In this document: one piece after another, positions 17,434-26,450 of the stretch | How the letters are laid out: each line of letters begins with the position of its first letter | Numbering within the stretch: the first letter of the stretch is position 1 | Source of the DNA: Bin5 sp009843665 | GTDB lineage: Bacteria; Chloroflexota; Anaerolineae; Caldilineales; Caldilineaceae | Direction of reading: 5' to 3' | NCBI GenBank assembly: GCA_965220285.1 | Contig: OZ244818.1 | Span: 2,790,001-2,854,000 of the forward strand | Length of the DNA: 64,000 nt | The notes under the pieces: generated by a model | The model's database searches: none | What the model saw: only the letters and a program-made list of their open reading frames with translations | Told to the model about the DNA's origin: nothing | Translations under genes and position numbers: made by a program

Positions 17434-19860
17434 ATGCGAACGCGAACCAATCTCACGATAGTCACTGTAGTAGGGCTAGGCGCACTGTTGATCGCTGCCC
17501 TGGCCGTTATCATCGCGCCCCGGCCGCAGATCGCCTACGCCCAGAATCCTCAACCGTCGGTACATATCGATATGAATCACTACATTGGGAAGGCGACATA
17601 TAATCAGACCTTGGCGTTCTACACCTTCAGGAATTTCCAAAGTATTACGTGCGATAAGAACGTCGGGGGCCCGCACCATACAACGTTCGACGACGTCTGT
17701 TACTATCGCGCCGAGATATATGATCGCGGCACCAATAGTCGCAATTCTGACTGTGAACAGGGCTTGGGCGGGGATCGCAGCTTTCAGAAAGGTGACGGAA
17801 TTGAAAGAGAAAGAGATTCCGGTGCGCTTCCCTCTAGTTGTCCGACAGGGGGACAATATATATTGAAGGTCATCCTGATGGGATCCGACAAGGTCGAAGT
17901 GGCCTCCGCGATCGAATACTTTGGTGTCAACGTGAATCCAGATCCGACACCCATCGTTACAGTGACACCGACCCGTACTCAGACGGCCACGCCGCAAACA
18001 CAATCACCACAACCACCACAACAGCAACAACCGCCGCAACAACAACCGACCGCGACCCCAACGGCGACGCCGACCGGCGATACGCAAGGGCCACTACACC
18101 CACCACGGGACGACCCTGACCAGCCGACCGCGACCCCAACGGCCACGCCGACTGGCGATACGCAAGGGCCAAAACACCCACCACAGGACGACCCTGACCA
18201 GCCGACCGCGACCCCAACGGCCACGCCTACAGAAGAAAGCAACGGTGGCAACCAGGGCAACCAGCAGAACAACCAGCCTGGCAACAACGGCGACAATCAA
18301 GGCAACAACAACCAGGGACGCAGCAACAACCAGGGAGGCAACAACCAAGGTGGCAACAAGCAGGGCGGCGTCAACGTCCAGTCATTCATCAGCAACCCGA
18401 CACCGCTGCCGTCATATTCGCCCCAGCAATACCAGGCGCCGCTCGCCATCACCGTGCCCGAAATAATGAACGTGCGCAGCGGACCCGGCCTCACCTACGA
18501 CATCGTCACCACCGTCCCCGCCGGCACACAAGGCACTATCGTCGGCATCGACCCGGACAACGACTGGTACCAGGTCGAGATCGTCGGCATCGCCGGCCGG
18601 GTCTGGATCTACCAGGGCCTGACAACGCTGCAAGGCTCGCTGGGGGGCGTCAAACAGTACACCGCGTTGGAGATAACGCAACTGACGACCGGCACACCAG
18701 TCACTGACGGCTCAGTTCCACTCGCCATCACCATACCCGAGCTGATGAACGTGCGCACCGGCCCGGGCCTGACCTACAACATCGTCACCACCGTCCCCGC
18801 CGGCACGCAGGGCTACATCTACGGCATCGACCCCGACAACGACTGGTTCCATATCGAGCTGGAAGGGTTCGATACCCGCGTCTGGGTCTACCAGGACCTG
18901 ACGACGGTAGTCGGCTCGCTGGCATCGGTCAAACTGTATACGGCAGCCGAAATCGCACTCCTGCTCAGCGGCAGCGGCGGAGACGGCTCAATACCGCTGG
19001 CGATCACCGTCCCAATCACGATGAACGTGCGCACCGGTCCCGGCCTGCTCTATGACATCGTCGGCATCGTCCCCAAGGGCACACAGGGCCGCATCTTCGG
19101 TATTGACCCGGACAACGACTGGTTCCAGATCGAGCTCGAAGCGTTCGACACATTAGTCTGGGTCTACCAGGACCTGACGACGGTGGTCGGCTCGCTCGCC
19201 GGCGTCAAATGGGTGACACTGGAGGAGCTGGCCCTCTTGCCCGCCGCCATCACGCAGCCGCTGCTGCTGAATGCCCGCGCCGGACCGGGCCTGACCTACG
19301 ACATCCTCACGACCATACCGCAGGGGACGTGGATGAAGATAGTCGGCATCGACACGCTGGGCGAATGGTACCGCGTCGACCTGCCCGACCTCAACCAACA
19401 GGCTTGGATCTTCCGCGACTATACCAAGGTAGCCGGTGGCTCGCTTACGGGTCTGATACAGCTCGCGCTGCGAGGCAACCCGCCGCCGGGCAGTCGGTTG
19501 ACCAACTCGATCACCGTCGCGCTCTCACTGCCGCCCGCCGGGGGTGTCGATCTGGAGGTCAGCTGGGTTGACGTCAGCGGCTGTGCGCAGCTCTACAACC
19601 TCTACCACCGCGCCAGCCCCGACACGACCGTCTACATCTCGCTCGACCAGGCCGCCACGTCCTCGAACGCCAACTCGAAGAGCCTCAGTTTCAGCACCCT
19701 GAGTGGCAACAGCTTCATCTCGGCCTGGTGCGGGTCGATGGCAGCCGGCCGTGAGGTCGCCGAAGTCGAGATCGATCCCGGCGTCGCCGGCACCTACAGC
19801 TCAACGACGACCACCGGCGGGCTCGCCACCGTGCCCAACACGGACGACGGCTCTCGCTGA
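17434..19860 (+). CDS. Secreted SH3b-repeat protein 1
   Basis: 808 residues from the ATG at 17434, chosen because it gives a clean signal peptide (MRTRTNLTIV... ending YAQ) after a GGAGAGAGG site. Order: signal peptide 1-37; head domain about 40-165 with CDKN, TFDDVCYY, CEQG.G and SCPTGG cysteine motifs; TATPTATPT linker with three near-repeats; an Asn/Gln/Gly-rich tract; four SH3b repeats (genomic 18430-18660, 18715-18945, 19000-19225, 19245-19470), each with NVRxGPGLxYD and PxGT; and a C-terminal beta domain ending in DDGSR. SH3b domains usually bind peptidoglycan or peptides, so a wall or surface role is likely. The 3' half is almost identical in DNA to gene 2. Confidence 0.85.
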   Translation: MRTRTNLTIVTVVGLGALLIAALAVIIAPRPQIAYAQNPQPSVHIDMNHYIGKATYNQTLAFYTFRNFQSITCDKNVGGPHHTTFDDVCYYRAEIYDRGTNSRNSDCEQGLGGDRSFQKGDGIERERDSGALPSSCPTGGQYILKVILMGSDKVEVASAIEYFGVNVNPDPTPIVTVTPTRTQTATPQTQSPQPPQQQQPPQQQPTATPTATPTGDTQGPLHPPRDDPDQPTATPTATPTGDTQGPKHPPQDDPDQPTATPTATPTEESNGGNQGNQQNNQPGNNGDNQGNNNQGRSNNQGGNNQGGNKQGGVNVQSFISNPTPLPSYSPQQYQAPLAITVPEIMNVRSGPGLTYDIVTTVPAGTQGTIVGIDPDNDWYQVEIVGIAGRVWIYQGLTTLQGSLGGVKQYTALEITQLTTGTPVTDGSVPLAITIPELMNVRTGPGLTYNIVTTVPAGTQGYIYGIDPDNDWFHIELEGFDTRVWVYQDLTTVVGSLASVKLYTAAEIALLLSGSGGDGSIPLAITVPITMNVRTGPGLLYDIVGIVPKGTQGRIFGIDPDNDWFQIELEAFDTLVWVYQDLTTVVGSLAGVKWVTLEELALLPAAITQPLLLNARAGPGLTYDILTTIPQGTWMKIVGIDTLGEWYRVDLPDLNQQAWIFRDYTKVAGGSLTGLIQLALRGNPPPGSRLTNSITVALSLPPAGGVDLEVSWVDVSGCAQLYNLYHRASPDTTVYISLDQAATSSNANSKSLSFSTLSGNSFISAWCGSMAAGREVAEVEIDPGVAGTYSSTTTTGGLATVPNTDDGSR

Positions 19861-19916
19861 GCGCGCATGCCGAGCAGCCACGCCATATCCGATTGCGACG
19901 ATGCGAGCGTATACCA

Positions 19917-19953
19917 AAGGGCCCCGTTGTCAATGGCGGCAGCGGAGCCCCTT
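19917..19953 (+). terminator. Possible hairpin terminator after SH3b gene 1
   Basis: AAGGGCCCCG at 19917-19926 can pair imperfectly with CGGAGCCCCTT at 19943-19953. There is no clear T-tract, so termination is uncertain. It lies 57 bp after the stop codon. Confidence 0.35.
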
Positions 19954-20231
19954 GCATTGGCTGAATGAGGCACTGATGTCGCCTCTTTTTCTCCTCAAGT
20001 ACAGGAGGTAAACGTGCTGATGAAAGCGCACCCGGATCTGATCTACGATCAGTATACGATCTTCCTACGACATTGACGGACCTCTGCCGGTGAGCGGACG
20101 CCAACGCGCCGGCTCCCATACCCAGTGCCTACGCAATTCCAACCCGCCTCCACTCTATTACACTGGTAAACCGACCTCCACCCACGCGAATCGGTGCTCT
20201 GATCCCGCCGCGCACACGCAGCAATTTAGTA

Positions 20232-20281
20232 ACCGAAATCGGTCCCTAAGGCTTGACACCGGCAATACAGCGATCTACGAT
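20232..20281 (+). promoter_or_regulatory. Sigma-A promoter with palindromic operator, SH3b gene 2
   Basis: TTGACA at 20253-20258 and TACGAT at 20276-20281 with a 17-bp spacer, preceded by the perfect palindrome ACCGAAATCGGT at 20232-20243. Layout and spacing equal those of gene 1, 3,328 bp upstream, which fixes the size of the tandem duplication unit. Confidence 0.8.
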
Positions 20282-20368
20282 CAGGATCCCTTCGCGCCCC
20301 TCGAGTCGCAGGGAGCCGGTCTCATTATTTTTATCGGTTCGACAACCCAGAAAGGTGGCCAGAGCGGT

Positions 20369-20506
20369 ATGACTGCATGCAGCGCGGACAACGTCATCAT
20401 TGACATATATGCGCGTGCGACTACCGCACAAACACGGCCACCAGAACACGTCCCCACGCGAGTGCGGTTGAGGTGGATGCACGACCCCGATCTACATCCT
20501 CTTTAG
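20369..20506 (+). CDS. Conserved leader ORF 2 (45 codons), uncertain coding
   Basis: The counterpart of the leader ORF of gene 1, with the same length. It begins MTACSADNVIIDIY and ends LRWMHDPDLHPL. Compared with copy 1, the C-terminal ten residues are kept while the middle varies. No ribosome site is obvious. It may be a leader peptide or merely reflect a conserved RNA element. Confidence 0.35.
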   Translation: MTACSADNVIIDIYARATTAQTRPPEHVPTRVRLRWMHDPDLHPL

Positions 20507-20764
20507 GGCACACGGGGCGCCTCCGGCTTACATTCTTATCGCCGGCACGCGTCCAACCCGCTGTTTCATTCGAGCGGCTCTTCTTCCCGCTCCCCGTTCA
20601 TCTGACAACTACATAACCGGCCGCGATGCACCGGTTTCGCAGTGCAGGTCTTTTTGTCTCTGCCTCCACCATCGGCGAACGCTCCATCCGCAGGACTGAC
20701 TGGAATCGTTCACGACTCATGCCTTATGGCAGGAAAGCTCGCCGACAGGAAAGAGGGAAAGTCA

Positions 20765-23170
20765 ATGCAACTGCGAACCAAACTGCCGATAATCTCCCTG
20801 GTCGGGGCCGGCGCACTGTTCCTTACACTCCTGGCCGTCATCATCGCGCCCCGGCCGCAGATCGCCCATGCTCAGAGTCCGTCGGTGACAATCGAATGGT
20901 CCTCCTACAATGGGAATATGACCCAGGGCGACCAACTCTTTGCGCAGTTCACCTTCAATAACGCGAAAAGTTTGCCTTGCGACGAATACTCTACCGGCCC
21001 CTCCTGTTACTTTAAGGCCGATATAAGCCCAGGTGGATCGTCCTGCGCTAGTTGGCACAATCGTTTTCGTAGCTTCTGGAGGGGCACTGGAGACACCAAG
21101 GTAATTCGCTACGATCAGAACCAAGTCTCTCCCAGCTGTCCGTTGGGCAGTCATACTCTGACAGTCACCCTGTATGAAAATGATCAGTCAACAACAATAG
21201 GGAGTCCGGGCAGTAATAACTTCATGGTCGTCGAGGGGGACCCTACGGCCACACCAACCCATACACCGCGCCCAAGGCCCACAGCGACCCGCCGACCACC
21301 ACAACAACAGCAACCACCACCACAACAACAACATCCGACCGCGACCTCAACGGCCACGCCGACCAGCGATACGCAAGGGCCACTACACCCACCACAGGAC
21401 GACCCTGACCAGCCGACCGCGACCCCCACGGCCACCCCGACAATCGATCCAAACGCACCAACCGCGACACCGACCGCTACGCCGACAATCGATCCAAACG
21501 CACCGACCGCGACACCGACCGCGACGGCAACGCCTACAGAAGAGAGCAACGGCGGCAACCAAGGCAACCAGCAGAACAACCAACCGGGCAACAGCGGGGG
21601 CGGCAACCAAGGCAACAACAACCAGGGCCGCAGCAACAACCAGGGAGGCAACAACCAAGGTGACAACAAGCAGGGCGGCGTCAACGTCCAGTCATTCATC
21701 AGCAACCCGACACCGCTGCCGTCATATTCGCCCCAGCAATACCAGGCGCCGCTCGCCATCACCGTGCCCGAAATAATGAACGTGCGCAGCGGACCCGGCC
21801 TCACCTACGACATCGTCACCACCGTCCCCGCCGGCACACAAGGCACTATCGTCGGCATCGACCCCGACAACGACTGGTACCAGGTCGAGATCGCCGGCAT
21901 CCCGGGTCAGGTCTGGATCTACCGGGATCTGACAACGCTCGTCGGTTCGCTGGGGGGCGTCAGACAATACACCGCACTGGAGATAACGCAGTTGACGACC
22001 GGCACACCGGGCGCGGACGGTTCAGTACCGCTGGCCATCACCATACCCGAGCTGATGAACGTGCGCACCGGCCCGGGCCTGACCTACAACATCGTCACCA
22101 CCGTCCCCGCCGGCACACAAGGCTACATCTACGGCATCGACCCCGACAACGACTGGTTCCATATCGAGCTCGAAGGGTTCGATACCCGCGTCTGGGTCTA
22201 CCAGGACCTGACGACGGTAGTCGGCTCGCTGGCATCGGTCAAACTGTATACGGCAGCCGAAATCGCACTCCTGCTCAGCGGCAGCGGCGGAGACGGCTCA
22301 ATACCGCTGGCGATCACCGTCCCAATCACGATGAACGTGCGCACCGGTCCCGGCCTGCTCTATGACATCGTCGGCATCGTGCCCAAGGGCACACAGGGCC
22401 GCATCTTCGGTATCGACCCGGACAACGACTGGTTCCAGATCGAGCTCGAAGCGTTCGACACGCTCGTCTGGGTCTACCAGGACCTGACCACGGTGGTCGG
22501 CTCTCTCGCCGGCGTCAAATGGGTGACACTGGAGGAGCTGGCCCTCCTGCCCGCCGCCATCACGCAGCCGCTGCTCCTGAATGCCCGCGCCGGACCGGGC
22601 CTGACCTACGACATCCTCACGACCATACCGCAGGGGACGTGGATGAAGATCGTCGGCATCGACACGCTGGGCGAATGGTACCGCGTCGACCTGCCCGACC
22701 TCAACCAACAGGCCTGGATTTTCCGCGACCATACCAAGGTAGCCGGCGGCTCGTTGTCGGGGCTGATACAGCTCGCGCTGGGAGGCAACCCGCCGCCAGG
22801 CAGTCGGTTGACCAACTCGATCACCGTCGCGCTCTCACTGCCGCCCGCCGGGGGAGTAGATCTGGAGGTCAGCTGGGTTGACGTCAGCGGCTGTGTGCAG
22901 CTCTACAACCTCTACCATCGTTCCAGCCCCGACACGACCGTCTACATCTCGCTCGACCAGGCCGCCACGTCCTCGAACGCCAACTCGAAGAGCCTTAGTT
23001 TCAGCACCCTGAGCGGCAACAGTTTCATCTCGGCCTGGTGCGGGTCGATGGCAGCCGGCCGTGAGGTCGCCGAAGTGGAGATCGATCCCGGCGTAGCCGG
23101 CACCTACAGCTCAACGACGACCAGCGGCGGGCTCGCCACCGTGCCCAACACAGACGACGGCTCTCGCTGA
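20765..23170 (+). CDS. Secreted SH3b-repeat protein 2
   Basis: 801 residues from the ATG at 20765 (GAGGGAAAG site). Signal peptide 1-37 ends AHAQ. The head (about 40-150) differs strongly from gene 1 but keeps the cysteine pattern: SLPCDEYSTGPSCYFKADI, then SPSCPLGSHTLTV. The linker has Thr-Pro repeats with two TIDPNAPTATPTATP units and the same N/Q/G-rich tract as gene 1. Four SH3b repeats follow (genomic 21745-21975, 22030-22260, 22310-22540, 22555-22780), then the C-terminal domain. From the N/Q-rich tract to the stop the protein is nearly identical to gene 1, showing recent duplication or gene conversion with a divergent head. Confidence 0.85.
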   Translation: MQLRTKLPIISLVGAGALFLTLLAVIIAPRPQIAHAQSPSVTIEWSSYNGNMTQGDQLFAQFTFNNAKSLPCDEYSTGPSCYFKADISPGGSSCASWHNRFRSFWRGTGDTKVIRYDQNQVSPSCPLGSHTLTVTLYENDQSTTIGSPGSNNFMVVEGDPTATPTHTPRPRPTATRRPPQQQQPPPQQQHPTATSTATPTSDTQGPLHPPQDDPDQPTATPTATPTIDPNAPTATPTATPTIDPNAPTATPTATATPTEESNGGNQGNQQNNQPGNSGGGNQGNNNQGRSNNQGGNNQGDNKQGGVNVQSFISNPTPLPSYSPQQYQAPLAITVPEIMNVRSGPGLTYDIVTTVPAGTQGTIVGIDPDNDWYQVEIAGIPGQVWIYRDLTTLVGSLGGVRQYTALEITQLTTGTPGADGSVPLAITIPELMNVRTGPGLTYNIVTTVPAGTQGYIYGIDPDNDWFHIELEGFDTRVWVYQDLTTVVGSLASVKLYTAAEIALLLSGSGGDGSIPLAITVPITMNVRTGPGLLYDIVGIVPKGTQGRIFGIDPDNDWFQIELEAFDTLVWVYQDLTTVVGSLAGVKWVTLEELALLPAAITQPLLLNARAGPGLTYDILTTIPQGTWMKIVGIDTLGEWYRVDLPDLNQQAWIFRDHTKVAGGSLSGLIQLALGGNPPPGSRLTNSITVALSLPPAGGVDLEVSWVDVSGCVQLYNLYHRSSPDTTVYISLDQAATSSNANSKSLSFSTLSGNSFISAWCGSMAAGREVAEVEIDPGVAGTYSSTTTSGGLATVPNTDDGSR

Positions 23171-23227
23171 GCGCGCATTCCGAGCAGCCACGCCATATCC
23201 GATTGCGACGAAGCGATCGCATTCCAG

Positions 23228-23266
23228 GGGGCCCTCGTTGTCATCGACGTCAACGGGGGCCTTCTA
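23228..23266 (+). terminator. Rho-independent terminator candidate after SH3b gene 2
   Basis: GGCCCTCGTTG pairs with CAACGGGGGCC across a 10-nt loop with one bulge, followed by TTCTACATC. The T-run is short. It lies about 60 bp after the stop codon, the same place as the weaker hairpin after gene 1. Confidence 0.5.
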
Positions 23267-23560
23267 CATCAGTTTAATGCGGCCCTGATCGTGTCAGACT
23301 TCTCTTACGTCCAAGAGGACAAAGCGTTGATGAAGGCTCATTCAAGAATGATCAACGATTCGTATACGATCTGCCTACGATATGTACGGGCCCCCGCCCC
23401 TGCCCGGAGGTCGCCGCGCCGACTGTCATGCGCAATGGCTACGCCTTTTCGGCGATTTTTCAATCCGCTACTCTGGAGATCAGCCCCATGAGGGTGAATC
23501 GGCCCTCAGATCCGGCCTTTTGCCCGCAAAAACACAACGACCGAAATTCTGTACAAAGGC

Positions 23561-23589
23561 TTGACAACAACAATATACCGATCTACGAT
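23561..23589 (+). promoter_or_regulatory. Sigma-A promoter, SH3b gene 3
   Basis: TTGACA at 23561-23566 and TACGAT at 23584-23589, spacer 17 bp, as for genes 1 and 2. The upstream sequence reads GACCGAAATTCTGTACAAAGG, so the palindrome is degenerate here. The leader is longer (about 800 nt) because of an internal tandem duplication. Confidence 0.75.
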
Positions 23590-23641
23590 CCTGATCCCTC
23601 CACACGCGTGGAGTATCGAGGACTCATTTGATTCAAGATTG

Positions 23642-24185
23642 TCGGATCGACAGTTGCAGTAAAGGTGCCATAGCGGAATGACTGCAAGGATCCCAGTCAG
23701 CGTTACAACTGGCCCGCGCCCGCGGGCTACCCTCGCACAAGAACAGTCGCCCCAAACAGCACCTTTGCCTGCGCAGATGAGGTGGATGCACGACCCCGGT
23801 CCACATCCTCTTCAACGCGCCCGGCGCTCTTCCGGTTTCATACCTGATGCCGGGGCGCGCCCGATCCGTTGTTTCATTCGAGCGGCCTAATCTTCCCGCT
23901 CCCTGAACGATTATCGGATCGACAGTTGTAGAAAAGGTGCCATAGCGGAATGACTGCAAGGATTCCAGACAGCGTCACAACTGGCCCGCGCTCGCGGGCC
24001 GCCCCGCCCCAAAACAGTCGCCCCAAAACAGCACCTTTGCCAGCGCGGATGAGATGGATGCACGACCCTTATCCTCGTCCTCTTCAACGCGCCCGGCGTT
24101 CTTCCGGTTTCATTCCTGATGCCGGACCGCGCCCGGTCCGCTGTATTATTCGAGCGGCTTAATCGTCCCGCTCCCCGAACCGTCT
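23642..24185 (+). repeat. 272-bp tandem duplication in the leader of SH3b gene 3 (two leader ORFs)
   Basis: Two adjacent copies with a period of about 272 bp: TCGGATCGACAGTTG begins at 23642 and again at 23914. Each copy holds a 70-codon open frame (23678-23890 and 23950-24162) beginning MTARIP and containing MRWMHDP, related to the 45-codon leader ORFs of genes 1 and 2. The copies differ at many scattered positions, so the duplication is not very recent. Coding status is uncertain. Confidence 0.75.
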
Positions 24186-24396
24186 GACAACATCATAACC
24201 GGCCGCGATGCACCGAATTCGCAGTACGAGTCTCTGCCTGGCTGCCGCCTAATCTCCGCATGAACCGGAGCCAAGCGGCAAGCACACGCGAACTGCCTCC
24301 GATATCGGCGAACGCTCCACCGGCACGATCAAATGGAATCGTTCACTGCTCTTTCGCTTCGTTGGGAAGCTCGTCGACTGAAAAGAGGAAAAGACG

Positions 24397-26010
24397 ATGC
24401 GAATGCGAACCAACCTGTCAATCATTACAGCAGTCGGGGTGGGTGCACTGCTGCTTTCTGTCCTGACCGCCAGCTTCACATTCCGCGCCCAGACGGCTTA
24501 CGCACAAGAGGAGGAGGACGTCCAAACGGGGGACGTACACCTCTCTCTGTTGAGTCACTCCGTGAGTCCGGGAAAAAACCTTTTCGGCGACTACGGCTTC
24601 ACAAATATCCCCTGCAAAGACAAAAATGGAGATGGCCAATGCTCTTATCTGGATACATTCCCCAGTAATTTCATTTTCAGGGTCGACATACTCGACGGTG
24701 ATTCCAGTGTAAGTGTTGAGGACGATCACCCATGCGAAGGGCCGGGGTTTAACTCAACCCACGGACAAGGTGGGGCCTACACCTCCTCGAAGACGTTTCC
24801 TACATTACCTTTTCGTATAACATATCAGTGTCCGCCAGACACCTACAGGACTGTACTCACCGTAACGTACACCCAACCTGACAATGGCAACGAGATAACT
24901 CTTAGCGATACTAAGACTTTCCTGGTCTCCGTGTCAACACCAACACCAACGCCGACGGTTGAGAGCAACAATGGCGGCAACCAGCGGAGTAGCCAACAGG
25001 GCAACAACGGCGGCGGTAATCAGGGTGGCAGCCAAGGCAAATACAGTCAGGGACGCAGCATTAACCAGGGCGGCGTCATCGTCAAGTCATTTATCAGCAA
25101 CCCGAATCCGCTGCCGTCATATTCGCCCCAGCAGTATCAGGCGCCGCTGGCCATCACCATACCCGAGCTGATGAACGTGCGCACCGGTCCCGGCCTGCTC
25201 TATGACATCGTCGGCATCGTGCCCAAGGGCACACAGGGCCGCATCTTCGGTATCGACCCGGACAACGACTGGTTCCATATCGAGCTGGAAGGGTTCGAAA
25301 ATCATGTCTGGGTCTACCAGGACTTGACCACGGTGATCGGCTCTCTCGCCGGCGTCAAATGGGTAACCGAAGCCGAGCTTGTCCTGCTGCCCGCCGCCAT
25401 CACGCAGCCTCTGCTCCTGAACGCCCGCGCCGGACCGGGCCTGACCTACGACATCCTCACGACCATACCGCAGGGGACGTGGATGAAGATCGTCGGTATC
25501 GACACGCTGGGCGAATGGTACCGCGTCGACCTGCCCGACCTCAACCAACAGGCTTGGATCTTCCGCGACTATACCAAGGTAGCCGGCGGCTCGTTGTCGG
25601 GGCTGATACAGCTCGCGCTGGGAGGCAACCCGCCGCCAGGCAGTCGGTTGACCAGTTCGATCACCGTCGCGCTCTCACTGCCGCCCGCCGGGGGTGTCGA
25701 TCTGGAGGTCAGTTGGGCTGATATCAGCGGCTGTGCGCAGCTCTACAACCTCTACCACCGCGCCAGCCCCGACACGACCGTCTACATCTCGCTCGACCAG
25801 GCCGCCACGTCCTCGACCGCCAACTCCAAGAGCCTCAGTTTCAGCACCCTGAGTGGCAACAGCTTCATCTCGGCCTGGTGCGGGACGATGACCGGAGGCC
25901 GCGAGGTCGCCGAAGTCGAAATCGATCCCGGCGTCGCCGGCACTTACAGCTCAACGACGACCAGCGGCGGGCTCGCCGCCGTGCCCGACACAGACGACGG
26001 CTCGCGCTGA
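24397..26010 (+). CDS. Secreted SH3b-repeat protein 3 (short)
   Basis: 537 residues, ATG after AGAGGAAAAG. Signal peptide 1-37 ends AYAQ. The head (about 45-185) contains a calcium-loop-like stretch D75-K-N-G-D-G-Q-C-S-Y-L-D86, then HPCEGPGF and YQCPPDTY. A short TPTPTPT linker and a reduced N/Q/G-rich tract follow, then only two SH3b repeats (genomic 25140-25370, 25390-25620) and the shared C-terminal domain ending DDGSR. It looks like gene 1 or 2 with two central repeats lost, plus a different head. Its 3' half is still nearly identical to theirs at the DNA level. Confidence 0.85.
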   Translation: MRMRTNLSIITAVGVGALLLSVLTASFTFRAQTAYAQEEEDVQTGDVHLSLLSHSVSPGKNLFGDYGFTNIPCKDKNGDGQCSYLDTFPSNFIFRVDILDGDSSVSVEDDHPCEGPGFNSTHGQGGAYTSSKTFPTLPFRITYQCPPDTYRTVLTVTYTQPDNGNEITLSDTKTFLVSVSTPTPTPTVESNNGGNQRSSQQGNNGGGNQGGSQGKYSQGRSINQGGVIVKSFISNPNPLPSYSPQQYQAPLAITIPELMNVRTGPGLLYDIVGIVPKGTQGRIFGIDPDNDWFHIELEGFENHVWVYQDLTTVIGSLAGVKWVTEAELVLLPAAITQPLLLNARAGPGLTYDILTTIPQGTWMKIVGIDTLGEWYRVDLPDLNQQAWIFRDYTKVAGGSLSGLIQLALGGNPPPGSRLTSSITVALSLPPAGGVDLEVSWADISGCAQLYNLYHRASPDTTVYISLDQAATSSTANSKSLSFSTLSGNSFISAWCGTMTGGREVAEVEIDPGVAGTYSSTTTSGGLAAVPDTDDGSR

Positions 26011-26450
26011 GCGCGCCTGCCGATGAATTGGCCGGAACCGGGTTGCCAGTTAAACCAGAACCCTCGCTGCCATGATCTGTCTTCTGCGGTCCCCTAAGCC
26101 GGGCACTGTGCGCAAACTCACTTTACCCCATACTTACAACTGTCCTAACGATTCAGCTTGACCGAAAAGAACTGGATGCGGGTACTTTCGGCGAAGGTTA
26201 TCAGGAGTGGCAACCACCCTTACTTTTCCTTCATCGACCCCTAAAGGAAACTATGACCGGGCGGAAAGGTCGACCAGAATAACCGTTATTCAGGTCGAGC
26301 GTCTGGTCCGCACGGTCAGAGGATGATCAGACCACCAGGATATTGCCTACTCTACCAAAGCCTGCCAGCGAAGTTTCGTGATTTGTGGTCCTCGCGGTAT
26401 CGACTATGGCAGTTGAGGTCGCTTCAGGGAACGAAGTAAGGTAGAGTCGA
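26011..26450. other. Intergenic region before SH3b gene 4
   Basis: 440 bases without a supported gene. The duplicated leader of genes 1-3 is not present here, so gene 4 must use a different promoter, which I cannot place with confidence. No clear terminator follows gene 3. Confidence 0.5.
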
